Source of the DNA: Rhodocollybia butyracea
Taxonomy: Eukaryota; Basidiomycota; Agaricomycetes; Agaricales; Omphalotaceae
Reading direction: 5' to 3'
Length of the DNA stretch: 64,000 nt
NCBI GenBank assembly: GCA_015501585.1
Contig: JADNRY010000007.1
Location: forward strand, 124,001-188,000
A model generated the notes under the pieces. The model saw only the letters and a list, made by a program, of their open reading frames with translations. It was not told the origin of the DNA and did no database searches. The translations under genes were made by a program, and so were the position numbers. Shown here one piece after another: positions 12,375-23,099 of this stretch. Each line of letters opens with the position of its first letter. The first letter of the stretch is position 1.

Positions 12375-13903
12375 CTGACATGCCGAATTACGCTGTACGC
12401 CGAAATTCAAGTGAAATGTCATCATTTAAAAGACCCCGTGAAACACGTCACGTCACTACCTAGGGTACGTTATGTATTAGACACTTTGAAGGTCCACTTC
12501 AGGTATCTAGTATGTAGAAACCCATTTGAAGGGAGATACATTATGTTTTAAGAGGCTACATTACTGTGCAAGGATGCATCGTTGACCCACAAACTCAAAA
12601 TCAATCAAATTGATTTACCTAGATTGATTTAGGCTTTCCAGATCCAAAGTCTATTCAATTAATACTACCTACTACAAAAAGTCCTATACAGGGATATACA
12701 AGACAGGATTAAAATAGATCAAGAGAGACGAATGAGGGCAAGCATAATGCGAACCCATATCCGTTTAAAGTAAGAGAATCGAAGCACTGGTTCCCTGGAA
12801 CGAACCACAGAGAGAAACTAGATGATTAATGATGAATTAGGCGCCGGGGATCAAAGTGGCCCGGCGCCGGCAGTAAAAGAAAGGCGGGGCGCGTCCTAGC
12901 GACTGTGCCTATAATAAAATTTATTCGGACCGACCTACGGGACGGTCCACATGTATACAAGTACCCGGTAGGACCCGGGAGGAGAAGAGAAAAGGGGAGA
13001 TACGGAACGACGCCGCAAACTTGACCCGCGGGACGGACGGACCGCCCGGCGCTTAAAGCGCATCAGAGTCGAACCACTCATCGGGAATGCATCGTTCTTC
13101 CCTCCCCTCCGTTACTTATTAAATAAAAGATGTAGAAAAGGTGTAATATGGGTAGAGGACCCATGAGACAATGATATAGAGCCCTGGGGACAGTGTAGGA
13201 ACCAGGAGAACACTTATAAGCTCAGTTATGGCTAACAAGGGCAACATGAGATTTATCTTCTTGGCTCTTGGCAAGCCAAGAGAGTCTTACCAACCCATGG
13301 TACCTTAATTAAGAAAATTTCAAGGACCTAGGAGTATAAAAAGGCAAGGAAATGAAGAGAAAAGCATTCTTTCTTACCCCCACCAGGTGTAGCAGCTCCT
13401 TATCAGGCTACTACTAAAAGATTGAGTTGATATAAAGACTGGGATTTACAGAGAGAAATTGACAAGCAATTGAACTTGAGTAAAGAGACAGAAAGAGATT
13501 CAGTGTGAACTGAGTGCAGAGAAGTTAAGACAAAGACTTGGAAAGGACTTTGAATATTATTTTCAAACCACAGTTAGGCTGCAGTCAGAGCTCTGTCTGA
13601 GTTATAGGGACACCCTCTGGTCAGTTGTGACTTGTGTTAATTTGTGATTTTACCAAGGGACTTAGGAATAGTATTTGTTTGACAGCTCAGAGCTTGGGGA
13701 TCAGCTTAAATAAGTCTGTACTTTGAAAGGGAAGGCACTTAGTGAAATAACACTCAGTGTAGCAAGGAAGCACTTGAATAGATTGAAGTTTAAAATATAT
13801 ATTATTTGGCTGAACTAAAAACCCGAACTGAGTAATAAGTTGTGTGTGTGTTTGGTGTGGTTGTGTAAGCCATTTCTAAGTTCACCCCAGTTTAGACCTC
13901 TCA
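12375..13903 (+). repeat. 5' LTR of Gypsy-1
   Basis: 1529 bp, starts TGACATGCCG and ends GACCTCTCA. It is near-identical to 24861-26380 over its whole length. Three of the six substitutions I see against the 3' LTR are CG in one copy and TG in the other, as expected from deamination of methylated cytosine. Confidence 0.95.
13335..13342 (+). promoter_or_regulatory. TATA box in the 5' LTR of Gypsy-1
   Basis: TATAAAAA in the context GGAGTATAAAAAGGCAAGG. The same box is present in the 3' LTR near 25812. It is the likely core promoter of the element, placing the transcript start (R region) at roughly 13365-13370. Confidence 0.6.
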
Positions 13904-13905
13904 TC

Positions 13906-13923
13906 TGGAGCCCACCGCGAGGG
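13906..13923 (+). promoter_or_regulatory. candidate primer-binding site of Gypsy-1
   Basis: TGGAGCCCACCGCGAGGG starts two bases after the 5' LTR end, the usual place, and begins with the TGG expected opposite a tRNA CCA tail. I cannot match the rest to a particular tRNA, so the primer is unresolved. Confidence 0.4.
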
Positions 13924-14024
13924 TATTAGCAGCCCAGATTTTATTTTTTTGGACCTATACATTTATCACTTGCTTGATATAAAAAGGCCTACCACAGCCA
14001 ACCCAAAAGAGACAGAGAACAACT

Positions 14025-15939
14025 GTGTTATCTAACACTATTGGTGACCGAGTTCATACCCGCGCTTCTGCTAAGGCAAAGCAACAACTTGAAAACCAAC
14101 AGTCTGCTAGCACAAGGCCCTCTCAGAGCACTTCGAGACTTGAAGGAACTTCGCCTTCAATTGCCCAAAGAGCTAGAAATTTAGCTACAAGTGCAACACA
14201 AGGAAGAATTAATTCTAACTTGAACACTCAGAGAACTAGACCTACGTCTCCAGTTTCAAACCAACCTACAAACACAAACTTGCCATTACAAAATCAGATA
14301 GTCAGAATGAGTCCTTCTATGCCAAGACCTGGTACCAGGGATGCTCCTGCTCTAACTGTTGAAGGGACTGATGACCCTTTAAAAGTCAGAAGATATTTTG
14401 AAGAGTTAGAAAATCTGTTCAGTGACTGTTCAGTGACTGACCAGGATGAAAAGAGAAAGTGGAGTCTGAGATATCCAGATGGAAGTGTGTCTTGGGAGTG
14501 GAAGGCTTTGCCTGAAGCTTCTGACACTACTAAGACATTTGAGGAGTTCAAGAGAGCAGTTCTTGCCAGCTACCCAGGTGCCTCAGATGAAGAAAGAGGA
14601 ACTATAAGAGAGTTGAATAGATTGTTCAAGAAGTACAAAAATATTGATAGCACAGACTTGGATGAGTACTTGTCACTTATCAGAAAGTTTAGAGCAATCA
14701 TGCTAGAGTTGAACCCACCGGCCTTGGCTGGTGCAGCAGTACAAATTGCGCCTCTTGTTACAAACAGAGAACTTGTGGAGAAATTCACAGGAGCTTTGGA
14801 GGCAGGCTTCAGGACCGCAATTTTTTCTGCTTTGCACTTAAAAGGAAAAAGCAGGAAAGTTCCTGTGGGTCAGAAAGCAAGACAGGATGATTTGTATGAG
14901 ATTGATGATGTGATTAGACAAGGTGAAGAGATAGTTAGGGGAACGATGCCAGGGATTTATACCCCAACCTATGACAAACCCAAAGACAACTCTTCATCTG
15001 AAGCTAGAAATAGAGTAAAGTCAGAGCACCTGCAACAGGAAATGAAAGATTTGATGTCAGAAAAGATGGCAGTTCTTTTGGACACCATCAAAATAAGTCA
15101 GAATGAGTTAAGACAGGAGAACTCCAAGCAGATGGATGATCTCTTGAGAACATTTCAACAGAGTAATGTGGAGAGGAGTTCTGGACAAACAAGTCAGTAC
15201 TCCAACCAAAGGACCTCTGGGGGATATAGTAATCGAGATAACAGACCTCCGCAAAGTGATCCCCAGACTCGCTGGGCTTGTTTTTTTTTGTAATGAAGAA
15301 GGTCATATGAGAGATGAGTATTCGCATAGGGCAGATCTATTAGAATTGGGTAGAATTATTCTGGTGAATGGCAGAGTCCGCTTACCAGGAAATTTTCCTA
15401 TTCCAAGAGAGCCGGTTGGTGCTGTCTGTGAAAAGGACAGGATTGACTTTTATTATGCAAATAAAGGACAGAAGGAGAGATCTGTGAACTTAGTACAGAG
15501 TACTCCCATGCATGTACTGGGAATGATCAACACTGCTACTATGTCCACTTATCTAAGTAATCAGTTAGACTCCAGAGAAATGAAGATTGCTCAGTTAGAA
15601 AAAGAGTTGCAGAGTATGAAAAACCCTCAGCCTCAGATGTATAATGCATATGAGCAGAGTTATGCTATGCCCACTCAACAGAGTCAATTTTCACAAGTTG
15701 GATGGTCTCCACCTGGAACTCAGTATGTGAACCCCATGGGAATTCCCATGAACCAGTTTTTGAACCAGAGTCAGTTCACCCCTAATAACGGCATGAACTG
15801 GGGATCTCAAAATAATATGAGTAGTGTCAATCCTATGACACAACTTGTACAACAGAGTCCCGTTCAGCCAACTTTGAAGGAGTTAGAAGCATTTGTTCAA
15901 ACTCGGAGGCAGCAAGAACGTGAGCAGCAGGAAAAATGA
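14025..15939 (+). pseudogene. gag: gag of Gypsy-1 (frameshifted)
   Basis: Codes for the capsid/nucleocapsid precursor. The first frame (14025-15293) has a basic, Ser/Thr-rich start and a capsid-like centre (LTVEGTDDPLKVRRYFEELE, then WEWKALPEASDTTKTFEEFK). A run of nine T at about 15281-15289 shifts the frame. The protein resumes in the next frame as a zinc knuckle CFFCNEEGHMRDEYSH, in which the fourth Cys is Tyr. The second frame continues to 15939 with a Gln/Asn/Met-rich tail. The TGA overlaps the next ATG as ATGA. The T-run sits exactly where the knuckle begins, so it is either a slippage mutation or a sequencing error; programmed frameshifting is less likely. Confidence 0.85.
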
Positions 15940-18900
15940 AGAGTTCAATGATTAGGACCAAAGCTGTGACCAAGTCCTCTGAGAACCATTCTCCTCCAGC
16001 AAATAAAGCTTATGTTTCTGTTCCCCCTGTACCTGTAATAAATAAAAGAAGAGATGTGTCAAAATCAAAAGATAGTGATCTTGATTTTGAAATTAGTGAA
16101 ATACCAGCAAACCCGTTTCTAAATGTGAAAGATGTGTCTGAACTCCCAGTGTTAGGGATGTCAAGTGATGAGAAAGCAAGCAAGAGATTTCACCAAGTAG
16201 AGGACAAGGAGCCTGCCTATAATTTTGTTGCACCGATAGAGAAATCTGGAAATGTGCGCACCATTGTAGAAAAGATTCTTGACAGTGAAGTCACTCTCAA
16301 AACTAGTGAACTCTTGGCTGCGGCCAAACCTATTAGAGAAGAGTTGAAAGCTAGAGTTAGTCAACAGAAGGTGCCAGTAAGGAATACGCCTGCCCTAGTC
16401 AAGTCCCAGTTTGAAGGGATCAGTCTAGATCACAGTGCCATAGATGTCCAAAACTTACCTACTGTGACTTGGGAAAAAGTGGAGAAAGCTAAATCCAACA
16501 ATGGAGAGACTGTGTCTGCCTATGTGGTTGGTGATGTTGTTCTACAATACCTAGAAGCTCTAAGTCCAGAAGAGAAACCCAAACAAATAGTGGTAGCCTC
16601 TGACTCACAAAGTCTAAGGTCTATTTACCCACTCTTGAATGGAAGAAATCATGTAGAGTGTCTGTTGGACTCTGGTTCACAGATTGTATCCATATCTCAG
16701 AATCAAGCTGAGAAGTCGAGTTTAGTTTGGGACCCTGATATTGTGATTTACATGCAGAGTGCAAATAAGAGCTTAGACAAATCTTTAGGATTGGCAAGGG
16801 ATGTACCATTCCTGTTTGGAGATATGACTGTATTATTACAAGTACATGTTATCAGATCCCCAGCCTATGATGTACTTTTAGGAAGGCCCTTTGACACTCT
16901 GATGCAAACTCAAATTCAGAATTATGCTGATGGAAGACAGATAGTGACCTTGAATGATCCAATGTCTAGTAGAAGGTTAACCATACCTACCTTTGCAAGA
17001 GGAACTGCTGCGATTATGACAAAAAGGCCACCAGATGTTAACATCAAGGAGAATGTAAGAGAGGAGATAAAGATGGCAAGAGAGAACTCAGACACTAAAG
17101 AAAAGGTGGAGGGTTTTCTGTTAACCTTGAGGATTTGATAGAGAAAGATCAAGGAGAGGTAGCAGTCATCTTTGAAATTGACAAGTCTATGAATATAACA
17201 ATTCAGGACTATTGTCTACCCAAAAGAGAAAGATTTTCTCCTGTACAACTGAGAAACGCTTACTTGGCTAAGTCCTTGCATGCAACTCAGAATGATAAAA
17301 AGGCTCAATTTACCCTGTATAATTTCTTGCATGATACCTATGAAGAAGAAAAGCCAAGCGTGGGAGTTCCGTCTGACAGTCAATATGCCTACCAAACCGT
17401 GGAAGTTGAACTCGATGATAGACCTCCTCACTTGAGAAAACCTAGAGAAAATGGGGAAAAAGTGGAAAAACCAAAAACAATTGATAATTTCTTTAAGTCC
17501 ATTAAGGTGCCAAAAACATTTAAAAAGACTAAGTCCCTTGGGACACTAAAAAGAATAGAAAATATCAAAAAGACAAAAACAGTTGATGATACCCAGAAAA
17601 GTTTCTATTCCTCAGTTTCTGATTCCCTACCCACTCTGGGTTGTAACCCAAAAGAGCCTGTTCATTCTGTGTATAAATACAAGCCTGTTGCCAAGAAAGT
17701 TAGACCAATTGTTGGTGAACTTCCTCAACACTTCAGGATAGTGAGAAAGATAGATGGAGATCCATTGAAGGATATGCCTGAACTTAGCAGGAATCCTCCA
17801 GATTTCACACCTACTGGGAGGTATACTCAGGAGAGGAAGGAGGTCATAGACAATGCTCATTCCAAGGATTTTCTATGGCCAGAAGAGAGAAAGTTGTTGC
17901 ATCATTTTATGATGGTGCAAGAAAAAGGATTTGCATGGAATGATGGAGAGAGGGGAAAGTTCAGAGAGGACTTCTTCCCACCTGTAGAAATGCCTGTAGT
18001 CCCTCATACTCCTTGGGTCCAGAAGAATATTCCAATTCCCCTGGTACTTATGATGAAGTATGTAAAGTTGTTAGGACTAAGATGGAGGCAGGAGTGTTTG
18101 AACCTTCAAACTCATCTTATAGATCAAGATGGTTTGGAGTTCTCAAGAAAGATGGAAAGTCAATAAGGATTGTACAGAGTTTAGAGCCATTGAATGCAGT
18201 TACCATACAACAGTCTGGATTACCTCCTGCAACAGATGAGTTAGCAGAACAATTTGCTGGCTACTCCTGTGGAGCAATCTTAGATATGTATGTGGGTTAT
18301 GATGAGAGGACACTAGCAGAGTCATCTAGGGACTTGACAACTTTCCAGACGCCTTATGGAGCACTTAGGTTAACCACCTTACCCATGGGTTGGACCAATT
18401 CAGTCCCTATATTCCATGATGATGTTACCTATATGTTGAGAGAGGAGATTCCCCATGTCACAAGACCTTACATTGATGATGTTCCAATTAAGGGTCCAAA
18501 GACAAGGTATGAATTACCTAATGGAGGATATGAAACTATCCCTGAAAATCCTGGTATACGCAGATTTGTCTGGGAGCACTTTCAGAATGTGAATAGAGTA
18601 GTTCAAAGAGTAAAGTACTGTGGAGGTACCTTCTCTGGATTTAAAGCAAGCATTTGTTGTTCAGAGTTTAAAGTTGTTGGATACAGATGTAGCTATGAGG
18701 GAAGAATTGTAGACCCAGACTTGATGGGAGTTATTGAGAGATGGGGGCCTTGTAAAAATATCTCTGATGTCAGGAGCTTCTTAGGAACTACTGGGGTCTG
18801 TAGAATGTTTGTCAAGAACTATGCAAAAATTGCAGAACCTATCAATAGACTCAGAAAGGAGGGGGTGCCCTTTGAATGGACGTCTGAACAGCAGAAAGCT

Positions 18901-20239
18901 ATGGATAACTTGAAGCAGGCAATTAGGGAGTCCCCTGCACTTAGGAAAATTGACTATACTAGTCCAGAACCTGTAATTCTGTTGGTTGATAGTTCCTTTA
19001 AGGGAGTGGGATTCTACATTGCACAACAGGATGATGAGACCCAAAAAAGGCATTACGCGAGATTTGGGTCCATCACCTACAATGACAGGGAAGCCAGGTT
19101 TTCACAACCTAAGAGAGAGTTGTATGGTCTATACAGAGCCTTATTTGCTTGTAAGTATTGGCTCTTTGGAATTAGAAATTTAAAAGTCGAGGTGGATGCA
19201 AAATTCATTAAGGGGATGATCCAACACCCTGATGAGGTGCCAAATGCGGCCATCAACAGGTGGATTGAACAGATCCTGATGTACCACTTTGATCTTAGAC
19301 ATATTCCAGGAAGGTTACATGGATCTGATGGATTGTCTAGAAGAGACTGGGAAATTGGAGATGAAGTGTATTATAACCCTGAGCTGGAGTATCAGGCGGA
19401 TGAGAAGTCTTGCACTTTCTCCTTTGAAGGTGGAATAGATACCACCATCCCCTGGGAAGAGTTTAAAGATGAGATTGATACCCGTACTGGTTTCCTTCAT
19501 GAAATTGCGGAGTCTGTACAAGACTTTGTGAAAACTGCAGAGGATGCTAGTATGAAAGAACAGTTTTTGAGAGGAAAGATTGCACAGGAGGATACCTCCA
19601 CTGCACCTTTGCTTGCAGCCCTTCCACAGGCTGTCAAGCCACAGCCTTATATTAGCGAGGAAAAGTATGAAGAAGGACACAGATCAGAGAGAGGTAAAGA
19701 GCAGGACAACAGGCTCCTCACTGTAAGGACCTGGTTAAAAGACCCTGCTTGGAAGCCAGATTTTGTGAAAGACAATGAGAACCACTATTTGAACTTCAAA
19801 CAATTTGCCAGACAATTCTTCTTGAAAGATGACAAGTTGTACAAAAGGGATATTGAGGGTAAACATTGTCTAGTTGTGGGGAAGGAACACAGAATGTCAA
19901 TGATGAAAGCGGCTCATGATAGTCTTGGGCACAGGGGTGTCTTTGCCACTAAAGCTTTGTTATCTGAGAGATTCTGGTGGCCTGAACTAGATAGAGATGC
20001 CAACTGGTATGTGAAGACATGCCACTTGTGTCAGGAAAGATTGAAAGAATTGATTAGGACCCCGCCTAAGCTTACATCCACCCCTTCTATTTTACAAGTC
20101 CTTCATGCAGACACTATGCATATGCCAAAGTCAAATAATAAAAAGTACTTTGTGCATGGCAGGTGCCATGTTTCAAGTTGGATGGAGGGGAGGGCACTCC
20201 AGAAAGAAACTGGAAAAGCAATTGGTGATTGGATGTTTG
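15936..20239 (+). pseudogene. pol: pol of Gypsy-1, 5' part: protease, RT, RNase H, N-terminal integrase
   Basis: The retropepsin core is CLLDSGSQIVSIS near 16660 and LLGRPFDTL near 16875. Frameshifts near 17110 and 18040 separate protease, linker and RT. The RT has YVGYDERTLAESSRDLTTFQ, PMGWTNSVPIFHDDV and the catalytic box YIDDVPIKG. RNase H shows ILLVDSSFKGVGFYIAQQ, and ...HIPGRLHGSDGLSRR closes the domain. The integrase zinc finger follows with HDSLGHRG and CHLCQER, then the first catalytic Asp in LHADTMHMP. The frame stops at 20247, where the nested element begins. The RT motifs are those of basidiomycete gypsy elements. Confidence 0.9.
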
Positions 20240-20498
20240 TGTCGTAGGTGTCCGGCGCAGTGGGGACTCGGAGCCGTGAGGCTCCCTCAGGAGATTGGGG
20301 ATGCAAGTGCTCTATTGCTCTATGTACTACTTGGCCTTTGTACCAGGCCTTATATACTACAGTACGGGTACTCTACGAGGTAACTACCGGGTCTGTAAGT
20401 ATTAGTAAGTATCTTGGTAAGTCGATCAGTAAGTTACATTGGAGGATTATCAGTGCCGGATTGACATGATGTCATCATCGGCTTGGCGAAATACAACA
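20240..20498 (-). repeat. LTR of the nested Copia-type element (3' LTR on its own strand)
   Basis: 259 bp, TG...CA ends, near-identical to 21651-21909. It adjoins the purine tract at 20499-20513 (plus-strand CTCCCCTCAATCC). Confidence 0.9.
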
Positions 20499-20828
20499 CT
20501 CCCCTCAATCCGGGACTGCAACAAGACTGTAACTACATAAGTAAACTCCCCCTGGACTGAGATAGGGCGCAACGCGAGATGGGGAATCTATAAGTAACTG
20601 AAACAAATGTCCAACAGGGAATAGAATCAAGGAGATAAACTGGGGTAGGGAAATCAAGATATGGGGACAGCAACTAAATCAAAGGAGATAAAACAGACAG
20701 AATGGGAATCTAAGATTGCAGCAGAAACTTAAGCAAAGAAATAGAAAGCAAACCAAAACTAAATGCCAACACATGGCGGAGTGGAACATATCCATGGAAC
20801 AAGAGATTACCTTACAAACTGAATATAT

Positions 20829-21350
20829 GCTATCAACAACTTGACCAGCTTTAGTAACAGACCATGAGCGCTATCAATAACTTGACCAGCGAAATAACTA
20901 TGAGTGCAATCAACAACTTGACCTGCAGAATAAACTGGTGTGCCATCAACAATTTGACCGGCGAAATAAACCTTCGTGCCATCAACAATTTGACCGGCAA
21001 AATAAACCTTGATGCGGGAGAACACATCTACGACCGCGAATGAATGAGATAAGATTGCCCCAGGAGTACACAACTTTGACTGGGCAATAGGACTGTAAGT
21101 GAGCTTGGATTGCCCCAGGAGCACACAGCTTCGACTGGGCAATGACCAACACAGGGGATGTCCAATTCCAACCTGTAAGTCTGACATTAATAGTGGTGGC
21201 GCCGCGCGCTGTGCAGGAGTACACAACTTCGACTGCAATAACATAATGAGGCCATGCCCAGGAGTACATAACTTCGACTGGAGGCATGGGAGAACACATC
21301 TCAACCATCAAACAAATAATGACATTTACGGGAGCGACTTTCTCGACCAT
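20829..21350 (-). repeat. array of short hairpin-forming repeats with conserved loops
   Basis: Two related unit types, given in plus-strand sequence. Type A (five copies, starts near 20829, 20868, 20905, 20942 and 20977) is ATCAACAACTTGACC bounded by complementary 3-4 bp arms that differ between copies: GCT/AGC, CGCT/AGCG, TGCA/TGCA, GCC/GGC. Type B (about seven copies, 21012-21350) is centred on GAGTACACAACTTCGA, with arms such as GCGG/CCGC, ATTGCCC/GGGCAAT, TGCAG/CTGCA, CCATGCC/GGCATGG and ATGG/CCAT. Both types share the core ACAACTT(C)GA. The minus strand, which is the element's sense strand, is open for 165 codons here and reads as peptide repeats (QSKLCTPG and VYFAGQIVDGT). A protein-coding reading is therefore an alternative. 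Confidence 0.75.
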
Positions 21351-21650
21351 AAGATTGACACACAGTCAATATCAACAAGTGTGGGGATCAGGGGCGCGCA
21401 AGCCTACGGCGCGATCTGAGAACAATACAGAAGACGGGCGTTGGTGGATTACTTCTGGCCTTGATTGAATCACGCATGCTAGTGATGCCGTTTCCATATA
21501 GTCAATCAAGCCGTTCCATACGGCAGAGCCAACGAGAGAGTCGATACGGGAATAAATGGTTTCTTCGGCCATGACAGAACCAGATAATACAAGCGAGTGA
21601 CAACGGAGATAAGAGCGGCCAATCAGAGTCAAAGGCCGGGGCCCATAACC

Positions 21651-21909
21651 TGTCGTAGGTGTCCGGCGCAGTGGGGACTCGGAGCCATGAGGCTCCCTCA
21701 GGAGATTGGGGATGCAAGTGCTCTATTGCTCTATGTACTACTTGGCCTTTGTACCAGGCCTTATATACTACAGTACGGGTACTCTACGAGGTAACTACCG
21801 GGTCTGTAAGTATTAGTAAGTATCTTGGTAAGTCGATCAGTAAGTTACATTGGAGGATTATCAGTGCCGGATTGACATGATGTCATCATCGGCTTGGCGA
21901 AATACAACA
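21651..21909 (-). repeat. LTR of the nested Copia-type element (5' LTR on its own strand)
   Basis: 259 bp. The adjacent primer-binding site is at 21639-21650 on the minus strand (GGTTATGGGCCC). Confidence 0.9.
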
Positions 21910-22858
21910 GTTTGAGGACATTATATGCAGATGGGGGTGTCTAGCTGTAATCTACACAGATAATGGTCCACCATTTGTAAATGCACTTAAATATTTGTCA
22001 GAGAGATATGGAATCAAAGGGATTAGGATTGCTCCCTATAATTCACAAGCTAATGGGAAGATAGAGAGACCACACTGGGATGTCAGACAGGCCCTTTACA
22101 AGGCTGCCAATGGTATCCAATCTAAGTGGGCTTTCCATGTCTCAGAAGTGATGTGGGCTGATAAAATTACTGTTAGAAAGAGATTGGGTTGTTCCCCCTT
22201 CTTTGCCATGACAGGAGCACACCCAGTCCTCCCCTTTGACATCATGCAAGCAACTTGGCTCATGCAAGTGCCAGGACATGTACTTAGTACTACTGAGTTA
22301 ATTGGACTTAGAGCCAGAGCTCTGTCTCTGCATGCAGACCATGTTAAAGATATAATGAGTTCCATAGACCATGAGAAGAGAGAAAGAACACTAAGATATG
22401 AGAAGATGCATGCTCACACTATCAAAAGCTTTGACTTCAAACCAGGGAACCTTGTACTAGTGAGAAATTCACAAGTGGAGAACTCCCTTAATGCTAAAAT
22501 GATGCCAAGATGGTGGGGCCCCTGCATAATTATTAGAAAGACCAAGGGAGGAGCTTATGTAGTTGCCGAAATGGATGGATCAGTTTTTCAAAACAAGATC
22601 TCACCATTTCGGGTCAGGCCTTACAACGCCCGGCATAAAATTACACTTCCCGAGAATCTATCTACACTTACGGGACCTACTCCCGAGGAACTTGAAAGAA
22701 TTGTTCAAGGGCCAGAGCCCAGCGAGAAAGATGTTAGTTCCGAAGAGTCCAAAATAATTTCAGAAGAAGTTAATTTTGAGTTTGATCAGATCAGTGATTA
22801 TGAATACGATAACACGATCACCGAGCCGAGGATCAGAGGCAAACGAGAAAATGATTAA
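21910..22858 (+). pseudogene. pol: pol of Gypsy-1, 3' part: integrase catalytic core and GP(F/Y) module
   Basis: Resumes the integrase after the nested element. The GTTTG duplication at 21910-21914 restores codons WMFEDIICRWG across the gap. The second and third catalytic residues lie in IYTDNGPPF and NGKIERPHWDVRQ. The C-terminal module has PRWWGPCIIIRKTKGGAYVV and SPFRVRPYN. The frame ends at 22858 with an acidic tail. There is no chromodomain. Confidence 0.9.
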
Positions 22859-23099
22859 GTGAGGAGACCACGAGGAGATCAAAAGGAGAAGGAAAAGGAA
22901 GATCTGTCAGAATTCTGCCGGATTTCACAAGTAAAGAGAAGTGGCGAGTATGGACTTAGCAAATGAACTCAAAGTAAAATCATATATGAACTTAGTTCAC
23001 GCGCGCAAGTTCAAGTGACGGCGTACAAAAAAATTTGTATTAAGTCAAAACTGTGTACAAACAAAGTACACTAAATTATGTAGAGAATAGGCGAGCCGA

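Larger units (their letters stand above)
20235..21914 (-). mobile_element. nested short non-autonomous Copia-type LTR element
   Basis: Two 259-bp direct repeats (20240-20498 and 21651-21909) differ at one or very few bases. They are flanked by the 5-bp duplication GTTTG at 20235-20239 and 21910-21914. On the minus strand the LTR starts TGTTGTATTTCGCC and ends CTACGACA. Directly after the upstream LTR on that strand comes GGTTATGGGCCC, complementary to the anticodon arm of initiator tRNA-Met, as in Copia elements primed by half-tRNA. Before the downstream LTR is the purine tract GGATTGAGGGGAG. The 1.15-kb interior has no gag or pol. It holds the repeat array described separately. Size and content fit a TRIM-like parasite mobilised by an autonomous Copia. 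Confidence 0.88.

Noticed and set aside
13906..13923. Assignment of the Gypsy-1 primer site to a specific tRNA
   Set aside because: Only the leading TGG fits; the rest does not show a recognisable tRNA T-arm or acceptor sequence.
15270..15305. Programmed frameshift between gag frames in Gypsy-1
   Set aside because: The shift falls inside the zinc knuckle, the knuckle has lost a Cys, and two more frameshifts follow; decay is simpler.
20456..20513. Self-priming (Tf1-like) pairing of CCGGATTGA in the LTR with TCAATCCGG just outside it
   Set aside because: Once the element is read on its minus strand, that outside sequence is the purine tract, and a good tRNA primer site lies at the other LTR; the 9-bp match is probably coincidental.
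20829..21350. CRISPR-like array
   Set aside because: Spacing is irregular, units are imperfect and hairpin-forming, and the array lies inside a fungal retroelement; no cas genes.
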